Positions 43,667-51,821 of a stretch of 64,000 bases of DNA are shown one piece after another. Each line of letters starts with the position of its first letter. Within the stretch, counting starts at the first letter, position 1. Both the position numbers and the translations under genes were made by a program. Under the pieces are notes generated by a model. The model saw nothing but the letters and a program-made list of their open reading frames with translations. It searched no databases and had not been told where the DNA came from. Source of the stretch: Demequina maris (lineage in GTDB: Bacteria; Actinomycetota; Actinomycetes; Actinomycetales; Demequinaceae); contig NZ_BBLX01000006.1 in NCBI RefSeq assembly GCF_000971155.1, positions 1 through 64,000 on the forward strand. Direction: 5' to 3'.

Positions 43667-43716
43667 GGGGTACCTCCTCGCAGGCACGATAGCGCACCTC
43701 GCATGAATTCTTTGTC

Positions 43717-43732
43717 TAGTCGGCCTTGACTA
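43717..43732. promoter_or_regulatory. Candidate TetR operator
   Basis: TAGTC-GGCCTT-GACTA inverted repeat. The right arm overlaps the -35 (TTGACT, 43726-43731) of the CocE-like gene. Confidence 0.55.
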
Positions 43733-43755
43733 ACAACTGTGTTCGGATCTAGCGT
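43726..43755 (+). promoter_or_regulatory. Promoter of the CocE-like hydrolase
   Basis: -35 TTGACT (43726-43731), 18-nt spacer, -10 TAGCGT (43750-43755). Confidence 0.6.
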
Positions 43756-43785
43756 GGCCGCCAATCGACCGACCGAGGAGGACCC

Positions 43786-45465
43786 GTGGTGGAGATCGTG
43801 CGTGAGGGGCCCGCTCCCGTCAGCCCGCTCGCCCGTGAGCACCGCGTGCGCATGCGTGACGGCGTGCGTCTCGCGACCGACGTCTACGTCCCGGGAGGGC
43901 GCGACGTCGCGGCCGAGGTGCCGGGGGATACCGTGCTCATCCGCCTGCCCTACGACAAGAGCGGCAGGTACACCTTCATCCCGCTGGTCGCGGAGTACCT
44001 GATGGCGCGCGGCTACCGCGTCGTCGCCCAGGACGTGCGCGGCAAGTTCCGCTCCGAGGGCGACGCGCTGCTGTTCGTCAACGAGGCCGACGACGGCTAC
44101 GACACCCTCGACTGGATCGTGCAGCAGCCCTGGTCGAACGGGCGCGTGGCGATGTGGGGGGACAGCTACTACGGCTACACGCAGTGGGCCGCCGCGTCCG
44201 CCGAGCATCCGGCGCTGAAGGCGATCGCGCCCCGCGTCACCGGCACGCTGCTCGGCGAGCCCGTGTCCGCGCCCGCTGGTGAGCGGGTGCGCGACGTGGA
44301 GTGGTCGATCACCTACATGTATCCGCTCACGTACTTCCATTCGCAGGACGTCTTCCACTGGGAGCTCGACCCCGCGCGGCGCCCGTTCGCCGCTCAGGCC
44401 GAGGAGGCGCTCGAGCAGCTCGGATCGCGTTCGCCCTCGTACGACCAGTGGTACCCCCGTCCGGTCCGCCTGCCGCGCTTCCCGCGAGGCGGCCCGTTCG
44501 AGGGGCGCCCCGTCCCGACGCTCCACACGATCGGGTGGTGGGACAACTGCGCGCCCCTGTCGTGGGAGGACGTCGCGCAGATCGAGCGGCGCCCGGCATG
44601 GTCGCTGCACCACTTCCTGCGCATCGAGTCCATGGATCACGAGTCGTACTACCTGGACGACCCCGACGAGGACCGCGTGGAGGAGCGCACGGATGTCCAG
44701 CTGCGCGCGCAGCTGCCGCGCATGCTGGACCCGGCGCTCGAGTTCTTCGAGGTGTTCGTGCGGGGCAACGGCGCACCCTCCGACATCCCACGCGTCGCGT
44801 GGAGCCTCGCGGGAACGCCCGGCATGCGCGCGTGCGCGACGTGGCCCCCGGCCGGCATCACGACGGTCACGTGGCACGCTGCGCCCGACGGGTCGCTGGT
44901 GACGGAGGTCCCGACGTCGCGCGAGGAGCGCACGTGGGTCCACGACCCAGGCGACCTGGTGCCGTCGAGCGCCGACAACCCGTTCGCGTTCCTGCTCGAG
45001 CGCCCCGACGAGGGCGCGCTCGCGGTCCGCGACGATGTGCAGGCGTTCGAGTCGGCCCCGTTGCCCGACGACGTTGACCTCGCCGGACCCGCGACCGCGG
45101 AGGCCGAAATCGCGTCCGACGGGCCGGTGATGGACGTCTTCGTGCGTCTCTTGGACGTCGCGCCCGACGGGGCTGCGTTCCGCATCGCCCGCGGTCAGGT
45201 GCAGGTCGCGCGAGCCGACGAGGGTGCGCGCGTACGGATCGACCTCGGGCAGGTCGGCTACCGCATGCGCGCCGGTCATCGGCTGCGCGTCCACGTGTCG
45301 AGCAGCGACTTCCCCGAGTACCTGCCGCAGCCCGGCACCGGCGAGGAGCCGTGGGGTGCGAGCGGCGCCCGGCGCAACCTCCAGCGCCTCGTGGTCGGTG
45401 GGGGCGAGGGGCTACGCGTGTCCCTGACGGTGCTGCCAGGCGGCCGCGAGGAGGTGCCGTCGTGA
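43786..45465 (+). CDS. CocE/NonD family hydrolase (X-Pro dipeptidyl-peptidase S15 fold)
   Basis: A 559-aa alpha/beta hydrolase that cleaves ester or amide bonds. N-terminal RMRDGVRLATDVYVP and VVAQDVRGKFRSEG are CocE marks. The nucleophile S127 lies in WGDSYYGYTQW. The C-terminal jelly-roll domain includes ATAEAEIASDGPVMDVFVRLLDVAPDG and LRVHVSSSDFPEY. Starts at GTG 43786 with CGAGGAGG upstream. It overlaps a DUF3237 gene by GTGA, so both are one unit. Substrate unknown. Confidence 0.9.
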   Translation: MVEIVREGPAPVSPLAREHRVRMRDGVRLATDVYVPGGRDVAAEVPGDTVLIRLPYDKSGRYTFIPLVAEYLMARGYRVVAQDVRGKFRSEGDALLFVNEADDGYDTLDWIVQQPWSNGRVAMWGDSYYGYTQWAAASAEHPALKAIAPRVTGTLLGEPVSAPAGERVRDVEWSITYMYPLTYFHSQDVFHWELDPARRPFAAQAEEALEQLGSRSPSYDQWYPRPVRLPRFPRGGPFEGRPVPTLHTIGWWDNCAPLSWEDVAQIERRPAWSLHHFLRIESMDHESYYLDDPDEDRVEERTDVQLRAQLPRMLDPALEFFEVFVRGNGAPSDIPRVAWSLAGTPGMRACATWPPAGITTVTWHAAPDGSLVTEVPTSREERTWVHDPGDLVPSSADNPFAFLLERPDEGALAVRDDVQAFESAPLPDDVDLAGPATAEAEIASDGPVMDVFVRLLDVAPDGAAFRIARGQVQVARADEGARVRIDLGQVGYRMRAGHRLRVHVSSSDFPEYLPQPGTGEEPWGASGARRNLQRLVVGGGEGLRVSLTVLPGGREEVPS

Positions 45466-45917
45466 GGGAGCCCGTGCTCGAGCCCGCGTTCGAGATCCGC
45501 GTGGACATCGACCCGCACCTGCGCATCGGTCGCGGGGCCGATGAGGAGCTCACGTTCACGCCCGTCGTGGGCGGCACGGTCAGCGGCCCGCTCCTCCGGG
45601 GCGTCGTGCTGCCCGGCGGGGGAGACTGGGCCGTCGAGCGCTCAGGGACGGCCCAGCTCGAGGCGCGGTACCTGCTCCGCGCGGACGACGGCGCCGTCAT
45701 CGACATCCTCAACCGGGGCTACTACCGGGCCTCGGCCGAGGTCGAGGAGCGGCTCGCCGCCGGCGAGGACGTGCCGGAGTCCGAGTACTACTTCCGTACC
45801 GCGCCGGTGTTCCAGACCGATGCGCCGGCCCACCGTTGGCTCGCGGAGCACCAGTTCATCGGCTTGGCCCGCGACGAGGCGGGCCAGGTGTGCGTCAGGG
45901 TGTTCGTGGTGCGATGA
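45462..45917 (+). CDS. DUF3237 family protein (copy 1)
   Basis: A 151-aa beta-barrel-like protein of unknown function. Family marks are TFTPVVGGTVSGPLLRGVVLPGGGDWAVE, then LEARYLLRADDGAVIDILNRGYYRAS and YYFRTAPVFQTDAPAHRWLAEHQFIGLA. GTG start overlapping the hydrolase stop. A paralogue at 53251 accompanies an amidase. The recurrent pairing with a hydrolase suggests action on the released product, but no catalytic motif is known to me. Confidence 0.88.
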   Translation: MREPVLEPAFEIRVDIDPHLRIGRGADEELTFTPVVGGTVSGPLLRGVVLPGGGDWAVERSGTAQLEARYLLRADDGAVIDILNRGYYRASAEVEERLAAGEDVPESEYYFRTAPVFQTDAPAHRWLAEHQFIGLARDEAGQVCVRVFVVR

Positions 45918-45934
45918 CCTGGACCGGGCGGGGC

Positions 45935-46507
45935 TCAGGCCCGAGGCTGCGCCTCGATCGTGGCGTGGATCACCTCGCGCACGTGCGCGTCCGTCCAGCG
46001 CTCCGGGTCCTCGGTGCTCGCGATGTACGCCCCGCGGATCAGGAGGTAGGCGAGGTCCGCGACCTCCTCCGGTGCCGCGAAGCCGGACTCTGCGGCCGCG
46101 GAGCAGAGGAGCTCCTCGAAGCTGGCCGACTCGCGCCGCAGGGCCTCCGCCATGACGGGCTCGATCTCGGCGTTCGCGACGATCTCCAGGATCAGCGTCC
46201 GCAGGACGGGGTCGTCGGTGGTCGAGGTCAGCGCCCAGTCGACGACCGCACGGAGGCGGTCGCGGGCGTCCAGGCCGGCGAGCGTCGCGGCCAGCTCCTC
46301 CTGCCAGCGGTCCCGACCCTGGTCGAGCGCGTTGAGGATCAGCGCGGCGCGCGAGGGCAGGTAGTTCGTCACGAGGGTCGTCGAGCCGCCGAGCTCGCGG
46401 GCCACGGAACGGATCGTGACGGCGTGCGTGCCCGACGATCGCGCGACGCGGATGGTCGCGGCGGCGATGTCGGCCAGGCGCTGGGTCGGGTCGACATCGC
46501 GAGGCAT
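45935..46507 (-). CDS. TetR family regulator
   Basis: A 190-aa repressor with the HTH AATIRVARSSGTHAVTIRSVARELGGSTTLVTNYLPSRAAL, an atypical recognition helix ending in VTNYLPS, and a helical ligand domain. It is divergent from the Dpp-type transporter operon with a perfect dyad between (46553-46567) and convergent with DUF3237 copy 1. Probably controls uptake of the substrate handled by the amidase. Confidence 0.9.
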   Translation of the reverse strand: MPRDVDPTQRLADIAAATIRVARSSGTHAVTIRSVARELGGSTTLVTNYLPSRAALILNALDQGRDRWQEELAATLAGLDARDRLRAVVDWALTSTTDDPVLRTLILEIVANAEIEPVMAEALRRESASFEELLCSAAAESGFAAPEEVADLAYLLIRGAYIASTEDPERWTDAHVREVIHATIEAQPRA

Positions 46508-46552
46508 GCGACACAGCGTATCCAGCGTCGTAACACAAATGCAACATTGATG

Positions 46553-46567
46553 TACAACACTGTTGTA
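46553..46567. promoter_or_regulatory. Candidate TetR operator upstream of the Dpp-type operon
   Basis: TACAACA-C-TGTTGTA, a perfect 15-bp dyad. It overlaps a possible -10 TATTAA (46566-46571). The AT-richness stands out from the surroundings. Confidence 0.65.
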
Positions 46568-46638
46568 TTAACGTGGAACCAGCCGCCCCGGCGACCTGCC
46601 GGAGCGCGACCCCATGGGACACCCCGAAAGGACCCGAC

Positions 46639-48285
46639 ATGAAGATCCCCGGCATCACCGCAGCGGTGGCGGCAGGCACGGTCGTCGTGCTTGCCTCGGG
46701 CTGCACGGCCCGCGACGCGGCCGCGCCGTCCGCGTCGCCCGCAGAGTCCTCCGCGCCGCTCGAGCTCGTCGCGTCCCTCCCGGCGGCGTCGACCGACGTC
46801 GACTCCGTGACCTGGGGGCTCGTCGAGGGCGAGCCGCGGTCGCTCGTCCCCGGTGCCGACTACAACTTCGTCGCCCCGAACCTGTGCGACAGCCTTCTCC
46901 AGGTCCAGCCGGACTTCTCGATCGCGCCCGGCATCGCCGAGTCGGCGGACTGGGCGGACCCCGTCACGTTCGTGATCGACCTGCGCGACGGCGTGACGTT
47001 CTGGGACGGCGCGCCCGTCACGACCGACGACGTCATCTACGGCCTCGAGCGCCACCGCCAGGACGTGACGTCGGCGTACTACGGCGCGTTCGTGCTCGTC
47101 TCGTCGATCGAGGCGACGGGGAACCGCCAGGTGACGGTGCGCTTCAACGCCCCGGACTCCACCTTCCGAGACGCGCTCGCCAGCGGTGCCGGCGCGGTCC
47201 TCAGCAAGGCCTTCGGGGAGGAGGCAGGCGATGCGCTCGGCACCTCCGGCACGGGACTGCTGTGCGCCGGTCCCTACGAGCTCGAGTCGTGGACGCCCGG
47301 CAAGGAGATCGTCACGATCGCGAACGAGGACTACTGGGGCGGCGCGCCGCATGTGAAGACGCTCACCTACCGGTTCGTGCCCGACGGCACCACGCTGACG
47401 AACGCCCTGCTGGAGGGCGAGATCGACGGCGCGTTCAACGTCCCGCCCGCGAGCCGGGAGGCGTTCGAGCAGTCCGACACCGGACGCCTGGTCGTCGGTC
47501 CCTCCACCGCATCGCTGTCGTTCGGTCCGACCAAGGCGACCGGGGCGGGCGCGAACCCGCAGATCCGGCAGGCCCTCAGCATGGCCATCGACCGCGAGCA
47601 GTACATCGCGACCGTCCTCAACGGACTCGGCACGGCGCAGAGCACCTTCGTCGCGCCGTTCTCGTGGGCCGGCATGGAGGCCGCGGACATCTACCAGGCG
47701 GGCTACGACGCTCTCGCTGCGCCGTCCGTCGACCTTGACGCCGCCCGCGCGCTCGTCGAGGAGTCCGGCGAGGACACCTCGGTGCCGCTCGTGATCGCGA
47801 TCCCCGCGGGCAGCAAGGAGCTCTCGCAGACGGCCGCGATCGTGCAGAGCGCGGCCGAGCAGATCGGGCTCACCGTCGAGATCGACGAGCGCCAGCCGGC
47901 GGACTTCGCGGCCATCTTCCTCGCCGATCCCGGACCCCGGGAGTCGATCGACCTCGTCGCCACCACGGGTTACACCGAGACCCCCGGCGTGCTCGCCTAC
48001 CCGCAGCTGTTCCTCCTGCCCGCGGAGCTCGGCGGGATCTTCAACTGGAGCGGCTACGCCGACGAGCAGGTCGTCGGCGCGCTGCAGGCCGCCCGCACGT
48101 CGCCCGACGCGACCGCCGCGGCCGAGGCCTACGTGACCGCGCAGGAGATCTTCGCCCCCGACATGCTGCAGGTGACGCTCGCCGGGGCTTACCACACCAC
48201 GTTCCTCAACGACGCGCTGACGGGAGCGACCACGTCGGTCGCGGCCTACGCGAGCCCCTGGGCGCTTCACCTGGGCGGCGAGTGA
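46639..48285 (+). CDS. Peptide/nickel-type ABC transporter substrate-binding lipoprotein
   Basis: A 548-aa family 5 binding protein. The lipobox is LASGC (C22). SIAPGIAESADWADPVTFVIDLRDGVTFWDGAPVTTDDVIYGLER is the family core, and SMAIDREQYIATVLNGLG and YLQ-like late elements follow. Ribosome site AAAGGA. It begins a six-gene unit: two permeases, a fused ATPase, an amidase and DUF3237. The ligand is probably an amide, peptide-like or otherwise modified small molecule that the amidase then cleaves. Confidence 0.92.
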   Translation: MKIPGITAAVAAGTVVVLASGCTARDAAAPSASPAESSAPLELVASLPAASTDVDSVTWGLVEGEPRSLVPGADYNFVAPNLCDSLLQVQPDFSIAPGIAESADWADPVTFVIDLRDGVTFWDGAPVTTDDVIYGLERHRQDVTSAYYGAFVLVSSIEATGNRQVTVRFNAPDSTFRDALASGAGAVLSKAFGEEAGDALGTSGTGLLCAGPYELESWTPGKEIVTIANEDYWGGAPHVKTLTYRFVPDGTTLTNALLEGEIDGAFNVPPASREAFEQSDTGRLVVGPSTASLSFGPTKATGAGANPQIRQALSMAIDREQYIATVLNGLGTAQSTFVAPFSWAGMEAADIYQAGYDALAAPSVDLDAARALVEESGEDTSVPLVIAIPAGSKELSQTAAIVQSAAEQIGLTVEIDERQPADFAAIFLADPGPRESIDLVATTGYTETPGVLAYPQLFLLPAELGGIFNWSGYADEQVVGALQAARTSPDATAAAEAYVTAQEIFAPDMLQVTLAGAYHTTFLNDALTGATTSVAAYASPWALHLGGE

Positions 48286-48316
48286 TCCGCACGACGCCGG
48301 ACGGGAGGAGGGGACG

Positions 48317-49276
48317 ATGACCACGCATGTGATCCGGCAGCTCGCCGGCAAGCTCGGCGGACTGCTGCTGACCCTCCTCCTGGCCAGCATCGTGATCTTC
48401 TTCGCCGTGGCGCTCACCCCCGGCGACCCGGTCACGGCCCTCGCCGGAGGCGTCCGGCCCACACCCGAGATGATCGAGGCGATCCGCGCGGAGCACCACC
48501 TCGACGACCCGGTCTGGATGCAGTACCTGCGCTGGGTCGGCGGGGTGCTGCACGGCGACCTCGGCGACTCGTACGTCTACGGGACGTCGGTGGCGTCGCT
48601 CATCGCGCCACGCGTCGGGATCAGCGCGCTGCTCGTCGGGTACACGGTCGTCCTCATCACGATCGTGGGCATCGGATCCGGCATCCTCGCCGCGGTCCGA
48701 CGCCGGCGCACCGAGAAGGCCATCCTGCTGGGCACCTCGCTCGGTGTCGCGATGCCCACGTTCGTCGTCGCGATCCTGCTGATCTGGGTGTTCGGCCGGG
48801 TGCTCGGGTGGTTCCCCGTGTACGGCGCAGGCGACGGCTTCGTCGACCACCTGTACCACCTGACGCTCCCCGCCGTCTCGCTCTCGGTCCTCTACATCGC
48901 CTACATGAGCCGCATTACCCGCGGCGCGATCGTGGCGCAGCAGGACGCGGAGCACGTCGACACCGCGCGCGTGCGAGGGCTGCCACGCGCGCACGTGTTC
49001 CGCCGTCACGTCCTCCTCAACGCGTCGCCGCCGATCCTGTCGGTCTCGGGCGCGACCATCGCGGGCCTGATCGCCGTCTCCGCCGTCGCGGAGCAGGCCT
49101 TCGGCATCAGCGGGATCGGATCCCTCCTCACGGAGGCGGCGGCACGCAAGGACCTGCCCGTGGTCCAGGTGCTCTCGCTGCTGCTCGTCGCGGTCTTCGT
49201 CGTGCTCAACGCCGTCGTCGACGTCGCGGTGGCGATCATCGACCCCGACACCGTCAAGAGAAGGAGCAACGCATGA
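48317..49276 (+). CDS. Dipeptide/oligopeptide-type ABC transporter permease (DppB-like)
   Basis: A 319-aa permease: N-terminal helix, then TPGDPVTALAGG, VWMQYLRWVGGVLHGDLGDSYVYG and the coupling motif EHVDTARVRGLPRAHVFRRHVLLNA, all DppB-like. Ribosome site GGGAGGAGG. Ends with an ATGA overlap to the next permease. Confidence 0.93.
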   Translation: MTTHVIRQLAGKLGGLLLTLLLASIVIFFAVALTPGDPVTALAGGVRPTPEMIEAIRAEHHLDDPVWMQYLRWVGGVLHGDLGDSYVYGTSVASLIAPRVGISALLVGYTVVLITIVGIGSGILAAVRRRRTEKAILLGTSLGVAMPTFVVAILLIWVFGRVLGWFPVYGAGDGFVDHLYHLTLPAVSLSVLYIAYMSRITRGAIVAQQDAEHVDTARVRGLPRAHVFRRHVLLNASPPILSVSGATIAGLIAVSAVAEQAFGISGIGSLLTEAAARKDLPVVQVLSLLLVAVFVVLNAVVDVAVAIIDPDTVKRRSNA

Positions 49277-50136
49277 GCATCGCTCAGCTGACGCGCGGGC
49301 GCGTGCCGGCGCCGGCGCGCCGGGCGGCCGGCCGCGACCCGCTCGTCGTCGCCGCCGCGGTCGTCGCGAGCGCCATCGCCGTCATCGCCGTCGCGGGGCC
49401 CCTGCTCGCCCCGTACGACCCGAACCAGCTCTACGTCGGCGAGGTCTCCGCGCCCGTCAGCCTCGATCACCCGTTCGGCACGGACGACCTGGGCCGCGAC
49501 GTCCTCTCCCGCGTCCTCGCCGGCGCCGGCGCGAGCGTCGTGGGCCCCGTCATCGTGGTGCTGCTGTCGACCCTCGTCGGCACCGCGGTGGCCGTGCTGT
49601 CCGCATGGTTCGGTGGCGTGGTCGACGGCGTCTCGACCCGGCTGGTCGAGGTGATCTTCGCGATCCCCGGACTGGTGCTGGCGGTGCTCGCCGTCGCGAT
49701 GTTCGGCAAGGGGCTCGTCGCTCCCGTCGTGGCGCTGTCGATCGCGTACATGCCGATCGTGTCGCGGCTCGTCCGCGCGGGCGCGCGCACCGAGCTGGGC
49801 AAGCCGTACATCGCGGCCCTGCGCATCCAGGGCGTCGGCTCGCCGACGATCTGCGTGCGGCACCTGCTGCCCGCCCTGCTGCCGTCGATCCTCGCGCAGG
49901 CGACGCTCGGCTTCGGCTACGCCATGCTCGACCTCGCCGCGATCTCGTTCCTCGGCCTCGGCGCGCAGCCGCCCGCCTCGGACTGGGGCGTGATGATCGC
50001 CGGCGGCCAGCCCGCGCTCCTGAACGGAGCGCCCGAGCAGTCCATGTTCCCCGCGCTGCTCGTCGTCGTGACGGTGCTCAGCGTCAACATCCTCGGGGCG
50101 CGCGTGACGTCCTGGGCGGAAGGCGCCGACCGATGA
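49273..50136 (+). CDS. Dipeptide/oligopeptide-type ABC transporter permease (DppC-like)
   Basis: A 287-aa DppC-like permease. LLAPYDPNQLYVGEVSAPVSLDHPFGTDDLGRDVLSRVLAGA is the family mark. The coupling loop is GKPYIAALRIQGVGSPTICVRHLLPALLP, and LDLAAISFLGLGAQPPASDWGVMI ends the core. Overlaps both neighbours by 4 bases. Confidence 0.93.
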   Translation: MSIAQLTRGRVPAPARRAAGRDPLVVAAAVVASAIAVIAVAGPLLAPYDPNQLYVGEVSAPVSLDHPFGTDDLGRDVLSRVLAGAGASVVGPVIVVLLSTLVGTAVAVLSAWFGGVVDGVSTRLVEVIFAIPGLVLAVLAVAMFGKGLVAPVVALSIAYMPIVSRLVRAGARTELGKPYIAALRIQGVGSPTICVRHLLPALLPSILAQATLGFGYAMLDLAAISFLGLGAQPPASDWGVMIAGGQPALLNGAPEQSMFPALLVVVTVLSVNILGARVTSWAEGADR

Positions 50137-51821
50137 CCCGCACCGTCCTGGAGCTCGAGCAGCTCGCCGTCGCCACCCCCGCCGGCCGGACGCTCGTGCA
50201 CGACTGCACGCTCGCGGTCCGGGCGGGGGAGACCCTCGGGCTCGTCGGCGAGTCCGGATCGGGCAAGACGCTGTCGACCCGCGCGGTCGCGGGACTGCTG
50301 CCGTCCGGGTTCCGCTCGACCGGCGCGATCCGCATCGACGGCCACGACATCGCGTCGCTGCCTGCGCGGGACCTCCGCGACCTGCGCGCCCGCCGCCTCG
50401 GCATGGTCTTCCAGACACCCCGCGCCCACCTCAACCCGCTGCGCTCCATCGGCGACTTCATGACCGAGGCGCTGGTGGCGGTCGCCGGCGAGAAGCCGGA
50501 TGCCGCGCATCGGCGCGCCGTCGACCTGCTCGCGGAGGTGGGGATCCGCGACCCCGAGCGCGTGATGCGGCAACGCCCCGGCGAGCTGTCGGGCGGCCTC
50601 CTGCAGCGCGTCATGATCGCCGCCACCCTGTCGATGGACCCGCCGATCCTGCTCGCCGACGAGATCACCACGGCGCTCGACGTCACCACCCAGGAGGAGG
50701 TCATGGCGGTGATCGCCGACCTGCGTCGTCACCGGGATCTCGCCATGTTGTTCATCACCCACGACCTCGCGCTCGCGGGCGCCGTGTGCGACCGTGTCGC
50801 GGTGATGAAGGACGGGCGCACGGTCGAGACCTTGGCCGCGGCGACCATGCGCGAGGACGCCGCGGATCCGTACACGCGGAGGCTCCTCTCCGCCGCGCTG
50901 CCACCCGAGCGGGACGATGCGGCGGCGCCCCGGCGCGAGGACCCGGTGCTCGTCGTCGAGGGGCTGCGGAAGACCTTCCAGGTGCGTTCGCCACGCGGCC
51001 GCCGTGAGCGCTTCGTGGCGGTGGACGACGTGTCCTTCTCGCTCGCCGCGGGCGGCGCGCTCGGGATCGTCGGCGAGTCCGGATCCGGCAAGTCGACCAC
51101 CGCGCGCATCATCTGCGGTCTCGAGACCGCCGATGCGGGCACGGTCGCGGTCAAGGGCGAGCCCTGGACCCGTCCCGCGCGGGGCGCGCCCGCGCGTCGC
51201 GCACGCGCCGGAGTCGTCCAGATGGTGTTCCAGGACCCGTACCAGTCGCTCGACCCGCGTCAGACAGTGCGGGCGTGCCTCGCCGAGGCGGTCGCGGTGC
51301 ATCGCCGCCTCGCCCCGCGCCGGGAGATCGATCGACGCGTCGCCGAGCTGCTCGCCGCGGTCCGCCTCGACGCCGATCTCGCCGACGCGCGGCCGCGGGC
51401 GCTGTCCGGGGGGCAGCGGCAACGGGTCGCGATCGCTCGCGCCCTCGCGGCCGAGCCGGAGATCCTGGTGCTCGACGAGGCGGTGTCGGCGCTCGACGTC
51501 ACCACCCAGGTGGAGATCCTCACGCTCCTCGACACGATCCGGCGGGAGACGGGCGTCGCGCTGCTGATGATCTCCCACGACCTCACCACCGTGCGCCGGT
51601 TGTGCGACCGCGTCGCGGTCATGCACAGCGGCCGCATCCTCGAGCAGGGCACGATCGCCGAGGTGCTCGATGCCCCGTCGGCGGACTACACCCGCGCCCT
51701 TCTCGACTCGATCCCACGTCCCGGGTGGACGCCCCGCAGGCGCCTCCCCCCACGCACCAGCCACCAGCCGGCCGCCGCCCAGGCGGCTGCGCGCATCGTC
51801 ACCACAGGAGGACATCCATGA
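50133..51821 (+). CDS. Fused double ABC ATPase (DppD-DppF type)
   Basis: One 562-aa chain with two nucleotide-binding domains. The first has GESGSGKT at 39-46, LSGGLLQRVMIAATL and ILLADEITTALD. The second has GESGSGKS at 314-321, LSGGQRQRVAIARAL and ILVLDEAVSALD. Dipeptide importers usually encode these as two proteins, so this is the fused form seen in some actinobacteria. The basic tail (TPRRRLPPRTSHQP) lies outside the domains. Overlaps the amidase by ATGA. Confidence 0.92.
   Translation: MTRTVLELEQLAVATPAGRTLVHDCTLAVRAGETLGLVGESGSGKTLSTRAVAGLLPSGFRSTGAIRIDGHDIASLPARDLRDLRARRLGMVFQTPRAHLNPLRSIGDFMTEALVAVAGEKPDAAHRRAVDLLAEVGIRDPERVMRQRPGELSGGLLQRVMIAATLSMDPPILLADEITTALDVTTQEEVMAVIADLRRHRDLAMLFITHDLALAGAVCDRVAVMKDGRTVETLAAATMREDAADPYTRRLLSAALPPERDDAAAPRREDPVLVVEGLRKTFQVRSPRGRRERFVAVDDVSFSLAAGGALGIVGESGSGKSTTARIICGLETADAGTVAVKGEPWTRPARGAPARRARAGVVQMVFQDPYQSLDPRQTVRACLAEAVAVHRRLAPRREIDRRVAELLAAVRLDADLADARPRALSGGQRQRVAIARALAAEPEILVLDEAVSALDVTTQVEILTLLDTIRRETGVALLMISHDLTTVRRLCDRVAVMHSGRILEQGTIAEVLDAPSADYTRALLDSIPRPGWTPRRRLPPRTSHQPAAAQAAARIVTTGGHP

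Noticed and set aside
38231-50912. Gap without the GGACGATGCG word as a sign of recent transfer
   Set aside because: A 12.7-kb gap is not remarkable with 21 copies. The shorter ACGATGC word still occurs inside it (for example near 39629 and 48388), and codon use looks like the neighbours.
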